The notes below the pieces were generated by a model. That model was given only the letters and a program-made list of their open reading frames with translations, searched no databases and was not told the origin of the DNA. Shown one piece after another: positions 26,162 to 34,418 of a stretch of DNA of 64,000 bases (position 1 is its first letter; the number at the start of each line of letters is the position of its first letter). The DNA is from UBA3478 sp038134285. GTDB lineage: Bacteria > Bacteroidota > Bacteroidia > Flavobacteriales > Flavobacteriaceae. Both the position numbers and the translations under genes were made by a program. The stretch is from contig JAYPUW010000004.1 of NCBI GenBank assembly GCA_038134285.1, forward strand, positions 62,001 to 126,000, in the 5' to 3' direction.

Positions 26162-26791
26162 ATGAAGGATTTACACGATTATAGAAAATCGTACGAAAAA
26201 GGAGAGTTGAATGAATTCGATCTTCCCGACCATTGGCATCCTCTCTTTGAAGAGTGGTTTCAACAGGCCGATCAGTCATCTGAAATTGAAGAGGCTAATG
26301 CCATGCATCTCACCACCATCGGATTGGATGGCTATCCGAAATCAAGAGTCGTGCTCTTAAAGTCTTATACGGATGAAGCCTTATGGTTTTATACCAACTA
26401 TAACAGCGAAAAAGGAAAAGCCATTGAGGCTGACAACAAGGTCAGTGCTTCATTTTTTTGGCCGAGCCTTGAAAAGCAGGTTATTTTTTCTGGAAAGGCA
26501 ATTAAGGTTTCGGCATCAGAGTCAGACGAATATTTTTATTCTCGACCTGTGGGTAGTCAAAAGGGGGCCATTATTTCACCCCAAAGTGAAGTGATATCTT
26601 CTCGTGAATTACTCGTTAAGGCTTTAGATGCGCTAAGTGACAATTCACTCAAAAGGCCTGAACATTGGGGTGGATACAGAATAGTCTCTGAAAAGGTTGA
26701 GTTTTGGCAGGGTAGGGCACATCGCCTGCATGATCGTATACGTTATCAAATGGTGAATGATTATTGGAGAATCGAGCGACTCGCTCCTTAA
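26162..26791 (+). CDS. pdxH: Pyridoxamine 5'-phosphate oxidase
   Basis: FMN enzyme making pyridoxal phosphate from pyridoxine or pyridoxamine phosphate. 209 residues, full length. Typical segments are NAMHLTTIGLDGYPKSRVVLLK, FYTNYNSEKGKAI, FFWPSLEKQV and the C-terminal EFWQGRxxRLHDR-type motif (VEFWQGRAHRLHDR). It starts two bases after the rnz stop, so it is in the same transcript. Confidence 0.95.
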   Translation: MKDLHDYRKSYEKGELNEFDLPDHWHPLFEEWFQQADQSSEIEEANAMHLTTIGLDGYPKSRVVLLKSYTDEALWFYTNYNSEKGKAIEADNKVSASFFWPSLEKQVIFSGKAIKVSASESDEYFYSRPVGSQKGAIISPQSEVISSRELLVKALDALSDNSLKRPEHWGGYRIVSEKVEFWQGRAHRLHDRIRYQMVNDYWRIERLAP

Positions 26792-26818
26792 TATGTATTT
26801 TTCGACAAATTAGAAGTT

Positions 26819-28900
26819 ATGGAGGCCCCAAAACACGCATATATCAACCGCGAAATTAGTTGGCTTCAGTTCAATGAACGAGTGCTGCAAGAGAGTGCGG
26901 ATAAACGGGTACCTATTATTGATCGCATCCGATTTCTTGGAATTTTCAGTAATAACCTAGATGAATTCTTTCGTGTGCGTTATGCTACTGTGAAGCGTGT
27001 TGTAGATAATGATCCTACCGGAAAAGTGATGCTAGGAGGTACACTTGCCACCAAACAGCTAGCGATGATCACTAAGATTACGATTGATGCTCAAAGCAAA
27101 AGTTTGAAGATATTGAAAGATAATACTGAAGAGCTCAAGTCTCATAATATTTACTTGATCAATGAAACTGAATTGAGTAAATACCAATCGGCCTTTGTAA
27201 CGGATTATTTTTTATCTAAAGTCAACCCAGATCTCATCACAATTGACTTGAATACCGTCGAGGATTTTCCGATGCTAAAAGAGTCGGCCGCTTACCTTGC
27301 CGTTCGTTTGGTGAAAAACAAATTAAAATCAAAGTTGTCAAGTCGCTCTCAAGAGGTGCATTATGCACTGATTGAGATCCCAAGCAGTTTAAATCGTTTT
27401 GTCGTTTTACCTCTTGAGAAGGAAAAGAATTACGTGATGATGCTCGACGATGTGATTCGTCATTGCTTAGATCGCATCTTCTTCATGTTTGATTACGATC
27501 AAGCCGAGGCGCATATGATTAAGATTACACGAGACGCTGAGCTCGATATCGATGACGATCTTGAAAAGAGCTTTTTAGAGAAGATCTCAACCTCTGTAAG
27601 TAATAGAAAGATCAGTGATCCAGTAAGGTTTGTTTACGATAAGCGCATTAAACTGGACACTCTCACCTTTCTGAAAGAGAAAATCGGTATTGAAGATACC
27701 GATAGCGTTATTCCTGGAGGAAGGTATCATAACAGAAGAGACTACATGAGCTTTCCGAATTTCGGAAGAACCGAATTACAGTACGATAAGATTGAACCCT
27801 TACCGGTTCCGAATTTTGAGATGGAGGTCAGTGTCTTTGATCAGATTCGTGCAAAGGATTACATGCTATACACTCCTTATCAGAATTATGCTTATGTGAT
27901 TCGATTCTTAAAAGAGGCGGCTCTAGACCCAAAGGTCAAAGAGATAAAAATCACTATTTACAGGTTGGCTAATAATTCTCAGGTTGCAGCAGCCCTTATT
28001 AATGCCGCTAAGAACGGTAAGGAAGTGACTGTTCAAATCGAATTACAGGCTCGTTTTGATGAAGAGAGCAACATCAACTATGCGAATAAGTTTAAGGAGG
28101 CCGGTATCCGCCTCGTTTTTGGAATTCGTGGACTCAAAGTACATTCAAAAATTTGCGTCATCACTCGTGAAACAGCTTCAAAGGGCTTAGAGTATTTCGG
28201 ATTTATCAGTACCGGAAACTTTAATGAATCCACTGCTCGGATCTACACCGATCATACGCTCTTTACCGCGCACAAAGGAATTTTACTCGAAGTGCATAAG
28301 GTGTTTGATTTTCTTGAAACAACCTATAAGGTGAGAAAGTACAAGCATCTGATCGTTTCGCCACATTATACCGAGTCTACCTTCACCCGCCTAATCCAAC
28401 AAGAGATTGCTAACGCCAAGGCCGGAAAAGAGGCTTATATACGCATCAAAATGAATAGTTTTACCTCATATAAGATGATCGATAAGCTCTACAAGGCGAG
28501 CAATGAGGGGGTCAAAGTGGATCTGATTATTCGAGGAATCAATTGTCTTATTCCTGGAGTTAAAGGAATGAGTGAAAACATTAGGGCGATCAGTATCGTA
28601 GATAAGTTCTTAGAGCATACTCGCATGTTTATTTTTGACAATGGAGGAGACCCTAAGGTGTTTATTTCATCCGCAGACTGGATGACTCGAAATATTGAAA
28701 ACCGGGTTGAGGTTGGGGTTCCCATTTATCAGGATCATGTGAAGCAAGAGCTCATAGAGGTTTTTGATTTGTGTTGGAATGACAATCAGAAAGCGCGTGT
28801 ATTTTCAGCCAAACAAGACAACGCTTACAAGAAGAACAAGAAAAAGGCTATTCGTTCTCAGTTCGCTCTCTATGACTACTTCAAATCGAAGCTAGATTAG
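26819..28900 (+). CDS. ppk1: Polyphosphate kinase 1
   Basis: Reversible synthesis of inorganic polyphosphate from ATP at the membrane. 693 residues with the four PPK1 domains: N domain (1-110), H domain, and two PLD-like catalytic domains. The phosphorylated histidine is His442 (GLKVHSK) and the second catalytic histidine His600 (LEHTRMF), matching E. coli His435 and His592. Last gene of the plus-strand run. Its stop codon overlaps the stop of the tau-specific part of dnaX by four bases. Confidence 0.96.
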   Translation: MEAPKHAYINREISWLQFNERVLQESADKRVPIIDRIRFLGIFSNNLDEFFRVRYATVKRVVDNDPTGKVMLGGTLATKQLAMITKITIDAQSKSLKILKDNTEELKSHNIYLINETELSKYQSAFVTDYFLSKVNPDLITIDLNTVEDFPMLKESAAYLAVRLVKNKLKSKLSSRSQEVHYALIEIPSSLNRFVVLPLEKEKNYVMMLDDVIRHCLDRIFFMFDYDQAEAHMIKITRDAELDIDDDLEKSFLEKISTSVSNRKISDPVRFVYDKRIKLDTLTFLKEKIGIEDTDSVIPGGRYHNRRDYMSFPNFGRTELQYDKIEPLPVPNFEMEVSVFDQIRAKDYMLYTPYQNYAYVIRFLKEAALDPKVKEIKITIYRLANNSQVAAALINAAKNGKEVTVQIELQARFDEESNINYANKFKEAGIRLVFGIRGLKVHSKICVITRETASKGLEYFGFISTGNFNESTARIYTDHTLFTAHKGILLEVHKVFDFLETTYKVRKYKHLIVSPHYTESTFTRLIQQEIANAKAGKEAYIRIKMNSFTSYKMIDKLYKASNEGVKVDLIIRGINCLIPGVKGMSENIRAISIVDKFLEHTRMFIFDNGGDPKVFISSADWMTRNIENRVEVGVPIYQDHVKQELIEVFDLCWNDNQKARVFSAKQDNAYKKNKKKAIRSQFALYDYFKSKLD

Positions 28901-29514
28901 AAATCGAGATGAAAATGTTTTTTAAGTGCTTCGATATGCGGGTATTTTAAAACCAACTTTTGGTACTTCTCTTCAGGGGTATAGGCATATTCAGAAACTG
29001 GAGCCTCTTTTGAAATCACATATCTAAACGTAACCAGGTCATTTTCTAGTTGATTTCTTAAATAGTTTAGGACATCGTTTGCTGCCATTTGAAGCTCTCT
29101 TTGAATGGTGTCATTTTGAACCTCAAGTTGTACAGTGCACGATTCAAGATCATAAGTGCGTTTTGCCAATTGAAAATTGCTGGAGAGTATTTTTTGTCCA
29201 GATGCTTCAAGTTCCTTGATATAGCGATCTAAATGATGCTCAAAGTCTTCAACTTTAAAACGATTAGTGCGGCTCTCTTTCTCTTTTTGCTTGCTTCTTT
29301 CTAATGCCGTTTGAGATCGTTTAGCCTTAATTGCGGCTAGTGATAGCCCTGAAACGCCCTTAGATTCTGGTACGTTTATTAGGGGTGTTGCTTTCTGAGG
29401 AGGCGTTTCTTCTATGGGCGGTTTAACCTCTTCTTTTTGAGGTTCAATCTGAACCCCATCACTTATCGTTACTTGTGGTTTCGCCTTCTCGTCAGGAGAA
29501 ATTAGATATGGCTT
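28897..29514 (-). CDS. dnaX: dnaX tau-specific C-terminal part, in the -1 frame
   Basis: This reading frame is open from the A-run of dnaX to TAA at 28897 without interruption (205 codons) but has no start of its own in the first 110 codons. It begins KPYLISPDEK, passes through a Pro/Glu-rich linker and ends in a folded alpha/beta domain (from about DFEHHLDRYIKELE to HFHLDF) that resembles the C-terminus of full-length Bacteroidota DnaX, including the YTPEEKYQKL segment. Joined to the gamma frame by a -1 shift at 29513-29522 it gives a 562-residue tau. Tau holds the replisome together by binding DnaB and the polymerase. Only an in-frame fusion through slippage, or an indel error in the run, can express it properly. 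Confidence 0.85.
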   Translation of the reverse strand, partial: KPYLISPDEKAKPQVTISDGVQIEPQKEEVKPPIEETPPQKATPLINVPESKGVSGLSLAAIKAKRSQTALERSKQKEKESRTNRFKVEDFEHHLDRYIKELEASGQKILSSNFQLAKRTYDLESCTVQLEVQNDTIQRELQMAANDVLNYLRNQLENDLVTFRYVISKEAPVSEYAYTPEEKYQKLVLKYPHIEALKKHFHLDF

Positions 29515-29545
29515 TTTTTTTTACTCAAACCCTCTTCTAAAGAGG
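29486..29545 (-). promoter_or_regulatory. Putative -1 frameshift (slippage) site in dnaX
   Basis: In the mRNA the order is: hairpin CCUCUU-UAG-AAGAGG (29545-29531), whose 3' half is part of a purine stretch AGAAGAGGG; eight bases; a run of ten A (29522-29513) followed by G, which contains the E. coli dnaX slippery heptamer A-AAA-AAG; frame-0 stop UAA at 29504-29502; then a small stem UUCUC/GAGAA (29500-29486). Frame 0 gives gamma, -1 gives tau. Ribosomal slippage, transcriptional slippage as in Thermus, or a homopolymer sequencing error all fit. Confidence 0.7.
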
Positions 29546-30584
29546 CCAGTTGAAGAAGGCAGAGCTCAATTACTAATCGTTGGTGTTCTGACGACTTATA
29601 ACTTAGACAATGGCGATTGATTAAATCAATGGCCTCAATGAGATAGTATGCATCTAACTGCGCGGCTTGTTCGATATAGCGCTCCTTAAATAAGGGGGCA
29701 GACAATAGGGTACTGGTTTCAGGGGTCTGGGCCACCATTAGATCTCTGTAATGGGCAGTAAGTCCCATGAGCACTTGAAGCCCCTCATATCCCTTTAATA
29801 AGAGTTCATCAAGCTTTAACAATAGCGCGGAAGTATCTCTGTCTTTGATTAGAGCGGTTATCGTGAAGTAGGTCTCTTGATCGAGAATGTTGAGCTGCTC
29901 ACTCAAGACCTGCATACTAAGCGTACCTTGACTAAAACTTACTAGTCGATCGAAAAACGATAATGCATCTCTCAAGGCGCCATCTGCTTTTTTGGCGATG
30001 TGAAATAGAGCTTCTTCTTCGGTAGTTACACCTTGATCTTTAGCGATCATTTTGAGATGTCCGACCGTGTCTTCGAGGCTAATACGCTTGAAATCATATA
30101 TTTGACATCGCGAGAGTATGGTAGGTAATATTTTGTGCTTTTCAGTGGTGGCTAAAATGAAAATGGCATGCTTTGGTGGCTCTTCTAGGGTTTTTAAGAA
30201 TGCATTGAATGCAGCAGTAGAAAGCATATGTACCTCGTCGATGATATAGACCTTATAATGGCCTAATTGAGGCGGGATGCGCACCTGATCTGTTAAGGCT
30301 CTAATATCATCTACTGAATTGTTTGAAGCCGCATCGAGTTCGAAGATGTTAAAGGCATAATCTTCACCGGTTTCTTGTTTCTGCGCAAAAGCATTTACCT
30401 CTCTAGCTACAATGCGTGCACAAGTAGTTTTACCTACACCTCTAGGACCACAAAAGAGTAAAGCTTGTGCAAGTTGGTTTGAGCGAATGGCATTCTCTAG
30501 GGTAGCAGTTATTGACTCTTGACCAACAACCTGTTCGAAAGCTTGTGGTCGGTATTTACGTGCCGAAACTACGAAATGCTCCAT
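29502..30584 (-). CDS. dnaX: DNA polymerase III gamma subunit (frame-0 product of dnaX)
   Basis: Clamp-loader ATPase, 360 residues. AAA+ domain with Walker A GPRGVGKT (46-53), Walker B YIIDEVHML, sensor 1 LATTEKHK and the SRC arginine-finger motif; the clamp-loader oligomerisation domain fills the rest. The Cys zinc module of E. coli DnaX is absent (a gap before FNIFELDAASNN), common in flavobacteria. The frame ends with KKKSHI directly after a run of ten A; the tau-specific domain continues in the -1 frame. ATG 30584 is preferred to the TTG two codons upstream and sits three bases after a -7 box. The frame-0 end is the right length for a gamma form. Confidence 0.93.
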   Translation of the reverse strand: MEHFVVSARKYRPQAFEQVVGQESITATLENAIRSNQLAQALLFCGPRGVGKTTCARIVAREVNAFAQKQETGEDYAFNIFELDAASNNSVDDIRALTDQVRIPPQLGHYKVYIIDEVHMLSTAAFNAFLKTLEEPPKHAIFILATTEKHKILPTILSRCQIYDFKRISLEDTVGHLKMIAKDQGVTTEEEALFHIAKKADGALRDALSFFDRLVSFSQGTLSMQVLSEQLNILDQETYFTITALIKDRDTSALLLKLDELLLKGYEGLQVLMGLTAHYRDLMVAQTPETSTLLSAPLFKERYIEQAAQLDAYYLIEAIDLINRHCLSYKSSEHQRLVIELCLLQLASLEEGLSKKKSHI

Positions 30585-30587
30585 ACA

Positions 30588-30595
30588 CAAATATA
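30588..30595 (-). promoter_or_regulatory. -7 box TATATTTG directly upstream of dnaX
   Basis: TATATTTG ends three bases before the dnaX ATG at 30584. No TTG at the -33 distance. The transcript probably starts at or next to the ATG. Confidence 0.45.
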
Positions 30596-30660
30596 GTTTT
30601 GATCCTTTGAGAAGCTTAATCTAAAGAGTCGAAAAAGCGGGAGACTTATCAACAATATGG

Positions 30661-30668
30661 TAACTTTG
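30661..30668 (+). promoter_or_regulatory. -7 box TAACTTTG of rnpB
   Basis: TAACTTTG matches TAnnTTTG. The P1 helix of RNase P RNA begins at 30675, six bases after the box, which provides an independent estimate of the distance between -7 box and transcription start in this genome. No clear TTG at -33. Confidence 0.6.
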
Positions 30669-30672
30669 AGCC

Positions 30673-30962
30673 AAAGCAGGTCACTCTATCGCTTTTGCTT
30701 TTGCAAAAGAGGAAAGTCTGGACACCATAGCGCAGCATAGCGGGTAACACCCGTCGACCGTAAGGTTAGGACCAGTGCAACAGAAAGAAAGTACAGTTCG
30801 GCTGTAGTGAAATCAGGTAAACTCTATGCGGTGAAACGCCATGTATACCAACGCTTAAGGGTAGCGCACTCGATGTTGGAGGGTAGGCGGATTGAGCCTT
30901 AGGGTAACTTAAGGCCTAGATAAATGATAGGGCACGACAGAATCCGGCTTATGACCTGCTTT
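30673..30962 (+). ncRNA. rnpB: RNase P RNA
   Basis: Catalytic RNA that cleaves 5' leaders from tRNA precursors. The ends pair as helix P1: AGCAGGTCA (30675-30683) with TGACCTGCT (30952-30960). The conserved core GAGGAAAGTCTGG (30710-30721) pairs as P4 with AATCCGGCTTA near the 3' end (30941-30951), with the universal bulged U at 30717. The core has U at 30719 where nearly all bacteria have C; this makes a G-U pair in P4 rather than breaking it. At about 290 bases it is compact against the 377 of E. coli. The 3' end runs into T-rich DNA and meets the convergent rsmD stop. Confidence 0.93.
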
Positions 30963-31500
30963 ATTTTTTGAAGAAAGAGAATGCGCTGGAGCTGTAGGTT
31001 CGCACCTCTTCAAAGTGTTCAATGGCACTCAGATTATACTTGCTAAAATGCTCGGCGATCAATACGCCGTCTTCAACTAACAACCCTTGATCAAAAATAC
31101 TGGCGATTACCTTTTCATAACCTTCGACTCCTATGGCATAAGGCGGATCCATGAATATAAGGTCAAAGCGTGAGGTTGTTGACTGAATGAAACGATCTAC
31201 CTTGGTGCAGTGTACCTGCAATCCTTCAAGCCCTAACTCTTGAATGGTTTTACTTATAAAGCTACACGCCACAGGATCTTGTTCTATGGCCGTTATTGAT
31301 GAACACCCGCGGGATGAAAATTCGAAACTTATATTCCCGGTGCCGCTAAAAAGGTCGAGGACCTTACTATTTTGAAATGAGATACGGTTATTCAATACGT
31401 TGAACAATCCCTCTTTAGCCATGTCAGTGGTCGGTCTAGCGGAAAGCTTTTTAGGGGCTACTAATTTTCGGCCTTTATATATTCCTGAAATGATCCGCAT
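30961..31500 (-). CDS. rsmD: 16S rRNA (guanine(966)-N(2))-methyltransferase
   Basis: SAM-dependent methyltransferase for G966 of 16S rRNA in the assembled small subunit. 179 residues. N-terminal MRIISGIYKGRKL and RPTTDMAKEGLFN are the family start, DLFSGTGNISFE binds SAM, and DLIFMDPPYA is the N2-guanine methyltransferase motif. Last gene of a three-gene minus unit after a DUF3822 gene and an unknown membrane-anchored gene; convergent with rnpB. Confidence 0.93.
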   Translation of the reverse strand: MRIISGIYKGRKLVAPKKLSARPTTDMAKEGLFNVLNNRISFQNSKVLDLFSGTGNISFEFSSRGCSSITAIEQDPVACSFISKTIQELGLEGLQVHCTKVDRFIQSTTSRFDLIFMDPPYAIGVEGYEKVIASIFDQGLLVEDGVLIAEHFSKYNLSAIEHFEEVRTYSSSAFSFFKK

Positions 31501-31509
31501 TTGCTAAGT

Positions 31510-32205
31510 CTAGATAAACGGATATATTTCGGTGATGTACTGTGCGTCAGAAGCCCAATCATTGATAGTCTTGAAGTTTGATTGGCCCCATTGTGATCCG
31601 TTTTCATAGCATATAATTGCGGCTTTTTCTTTCTGGAATGAAGACTGGGTTTGCAATAGTTTGAGGTAATAACTGCAGTCTAATTCGCCATGAATTGGAA
31701 ACTGATTGTAAGAGATCAACTGATTTCCTTTGTGGAAAACAACCTCTAAGTGTTCTGGATGAAATATAGTGACAAAGCGTAACCAGTCTTTGTGGGGGCT
31801 TGCAAGAGCTCTGCGCACCAATTCATAACCACTGTGAGTGATGCTCATGATAGTAACCAGGCTCCCAAACTCTTTTTCAAGATCTTGATCTACTGAAAAC
31901 ACAACCATGAGCCCCATGGATTTTAGAGCCGAATACGCGACGTGTTTCGATTTTTGAACATGGTATTTCAAATAATCTGCGGCGTGATTAGGCTGAAACA
32001 ATTCTTCAGGAATAAGCGTTGCTGGAGTAGTGTATACTAGCCTAGTGGCATGTTGCGAGTTTTGATTCTGAAGCCAATTCTTGAGTGTTGTAAACTGTGT
32101 AAAGCTCAATGGAGAGGCCGAATCTTGGTGTGTAAAAACAGAAAATCCATCGAGGTGAACCTGGATGGATAACTGTGTTTGATCTGATCCGATAGCGGAG
32201 TTCAA
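31510..32205 (-). CDS. DUF3822 family protein
   Basis: 231-residue soluble protein of unknown function, recognised as DUF3822, an actin/ASKHA-like family that in Bacteroidota usually sits beside rsmD. The N-terminal LSIQVHLDGFSVF and the late LEVVFHKGNQLISYNQF resemble two ribonuclease-H-like halves. The start is TTG at 32205; no ATG or GTG is available in frame upstream before the previous stop, ten bases away. Nine bases separate it from rsmD. Confidence 0.78.
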   Translation of the reverse strand: MNSAIGSDQTQLSIQVHLDGFSVFTHQDSASPLSFTQFTTLKNWLQNQNSQHATRLVYTTPATLIPEELFQPNHAADYLKYHVQKSKHVAYSALKSMGLMVVFSVDQDLEKEFGSLVTIMSITHSGYELVRRALASPHKDWLRFVTIFHPEHLEVVFHKGNQLISYNQFPIHGELDCSYYLKLLQTQSSFQKEKAAIICYENGSQWGQSNFKTINDWASDAQYITEIYPFI

Positions 32206-32215
32206 AAGATCGGGC

Positions 32216-32875
32216 TTAATTAGTGTTTTTCTTCTTCTTCTTGTCGTAGATAGAAGGCCAGTTACCAGATGTACTTACTTCTGTCAAAGAACCAACTTTT
32301 ATCGTGGTTCCGTTAACCTCTTCGATACTTGCATGCGCATTCTCCTTAGCAAGAAGATCTTGAGGCTGATCGTAAAGGATGACATTCTTTTCAACCGAAA
32401 TTTCGAAAACTGGAGCGTCAAAACCTTGCTTATTTACAACGTCAGCCTTCATGGTAAATTCTTCGTTGTTTTGCGCAAAAGGAACGCGTTGTAGCGTCTT
32501 AAATGCTGTACTACCTTTAAATAATGAATCTTTAACGGCTACTGTTCCGAGAGTAGTTACTACTATAGTATCTACTTGCAAGTCAATTTTATAGATACGG
32601 TTATAGCGCATGAAAGAAGAATCTTTCTGTTGAGTCAATGTATAATATCCAGTATCGATGAAAGAAATCAACGATTCAAAATTCTCAGCATAAGTTCCGT
32701 TAATCGTGCGATGCGCGACTTGGGCATCACGAATATCTTTCATTTTTTCAATAACGGCTGAGAAGCGCTCCTCTTTCACTTTATTAAACGATATAGGAGC
32801 CATTACAGATAGATAAATTAAGTAAGCAAGAACTCCTGAGACCACAAGAAGAACGTACTGGAGAACAGTTTTCAT
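32216..32875 (-). CDS. Unknown membrane-anchored protein
   Basis: 219 residues, not assigned to a named family. One transmembrane helix at about 4-25 is followed by an extracytoplasmic domain starting FNKVKEERFSAVIEKMKDIRDAQ, a helix reminiscent of pseudopilin-like proteins, then a beta-rich region and a Lys-rich C-terminus (KKKKKNTN). First gene of the unit with DUF3822 and rsmD. ATG 32875 was chosen because an earlier in-frame start would require a non-ATG codon. Function unknown; an envelope-exposed role is inferred from topology. Confidence 0.75.
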   Translation of the reverse strand: MKTVLQYVLLVVSGVLAYLIYLSVMAPISFNKVKEERFSAVIEKMKDIRDAQVAHRTINGTYAENFESLISFIDTGYYTLTQQKDSSFMRYNRIYKIDLQVDTIVVTTLGTVAVKDSLFKGSTAFKTLQRVPFAQNNEEFTMKADVVNKQGFDAPVFEISVEKNVILYDQPQDLLAKENAHASIEEVNGTTIKVGSLTEVSTSGNWPSIYDKKKKKNTN

Positions 32876-32902
32876 CGTTTGGTTTTTTGTTTTGAATGTG
32901 AA

Positions 32903-32910
32903 CAAATCTA
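32903..32910 (-). promoter_or_regulatory. -7 box TAGATTTG upstream of the rsmD unit
   Basis: TAGATTTG on the minus strand, 27 bases before the ATG at 32875. The region upstream is A-rich but has no TTG at the standard distance. Confidence 0.4.
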
Positions 32911-32976
32911 CAATTTTTTTTCAATCACTAAAGTTTTTAACCTTAAATGAAATGATGTGTATCTTCGACTCGTTTT

Positions 32977-34404
32977 ATGGCTTCAATCCCTCTTAAAATC
33001 TATAACTCTCTCGTCGATTCACTTTCGTTCGAACCGACTGATTCACAGCGAAAAGCTTTTGAAGAACTCGAGCTATTTATAACTGAACCCAACAGAAAAA
33101 AGTTTTTCATTTTAAAAGGGTATGCGGGTACAGGAAAGACATCTTTGATCAAGGCGCTCATACAGGTGTTGAAGAAAAGAGGAGGACAGACCGTTCAAAT
33201 CGCCCCAACGGGTAGGGCGGCAAAAGTGATATCAAAATATTCAGGATACCAAGCTTCTACGATTCACAAACTGTTGTATTACCCTAAGCGGACTGCTGGT
33301 AAACTGCTTCAGTTTACACTAGCTAAGAACAAATTTGTGAATACCCTATTTATTGTTGACGAGGCCTCAATGCTATCTGATAGGATACCTGATAAAGGGT
33401 TGTTTGCCAACGATTCCTTGTTGCAACACCTCTTTGATTTTGTATATGGGGGAAAGGGCTGTGCACTTTTGCTTATTGGAGACAGCGCTCAGTTACCTCC
33501 CGTTTCTGAAGTTCAGAGTATTGCCTTAAATGAAGAAGAGCTCGCCCACCGATTTGACTTAAAACCCTTTCATGCCACCCTAACCGAGGTAGTGCGTCAA
33601 GCAGCAGAAAGTTCAATTCTTTCAAATGCTACTCATTTGAGAAATGCTATTGTAAGACAAAACTCTTCGATTCGCTTTAATTTATCGGTTGCCGGCGATT
33701 TGGTGCACATGAAAGATGGAGCAGAATTGTTAGATGCGCTCGAAGACGCCTACAGAGAGGTAGGACTTCAAGAAACAGCGATTATTGTGCGTTCGAACAA
33801 ACGTGCTAATCTCTATAACAAAAACATTAGGCAGCGGATTTTACAACTCGACAATGAATTGAATGTTGGAGACACTTTAATGGTGGTAAAAAACAATTAT
33901 TTCTGGTTGGCTGAATCAAAGGATGTCGCTTTTATTGCCAATGGAGACACCATTGAAGTTTTGCAGATACACGCGTATAAAGAATTGTATGGGTTTCGAT
34001 TTGCTGAAGTTCAGGTCCGTTTGTTAGATTATGAGATTGCACCATTCGACACCGTTTTGCTGTTGGACATTTTAGAAGCCGATCAACCTTCTCTTAGTTT
34101 TGATGAGGGCTCTAGACTGTATCAAAATGTAGCGGAAGATTATGCGCATGAGAAATCGAATTACAAGCGGTATCTAGGGATCAAGAATAACCCTCATTTC
34201 AATTCCTTACAGGTAAAATATTCTTATGCTATAACCTGTCACAAGGCACAAGGAGGGCAATGGAAGCGTGTTTTTGTTGAAAAGCCCTATGCTCCTGATG
34301 GGTTTGATATCGACCATATAAAATGGCTTTATACCGCATTTACTAGGGCCTCAGAACGCCTATACCTAATGGGTTTTGAAAAGGAGTACTTTTACGAACA
34401 TTAA
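32977..34404 (+). CDS. ATP-dependent RecD-like DNA helicase
   Basis: Superfamily 1B helicase of 475 residues. Walker A GYAGTGKT (48-55), motif with APTGRAAKVIS, Walker B TLFIVDEASML, GDSAQLPPV (motif III), and C-terminal UvrD-like YAITCHKAQGGQW and YTAFTRASERLYL motifs. It lacks the RecBC partners nearby. In flavobacteria it is commonly annotated as ATP-dependent exodeoxyribonuclease and precedes kdsB. A role in DNA repair or replication-fork processing is inferred. Confidence 0.88.
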   Translation: MASIPLKIYNSLVDSLSFEPTDSQRKAFEELELFITEPNRKKFFILKGYAGTGKTSLIKALIQVLKKRGGQTVQIAPTGRAAKVISKYSGYQASTIHKLLYYPKRTAGKLLQFTLAKNKFVNTLFIVDEASMLSDRIPDKGLFANDSLLQHLFDFVYGGKGCALLLIGDSAQLPPVSEVQSIALNEEELAHRFDLKPFHATLTEVVRQAAESSILSNATHLRNAIVRQNSSIRFNLSVAGDLVHMKDGAELLDALEDAYREVGLQETAIIVRSNKRANLYNKNIRQRILQLDNELNVGDTLMVVKNNYFWLAESKDVAFIANGDTIEVLQIHAYKELYGFRFAEVQVRLLDYEIAPFDTVLLLDILEADQPSLSFDEGSRLYQNVAEDYAHEKSNYKRYLGIKNNPHFNSLQVKYSYAITCHKAQGGQWKRVFVEKPYAPDGFDIDHIKWLYTAFTRASERLYLMGFEKEYFYEH

Positions 34405-34418
34405 AATGATGTAGAACG

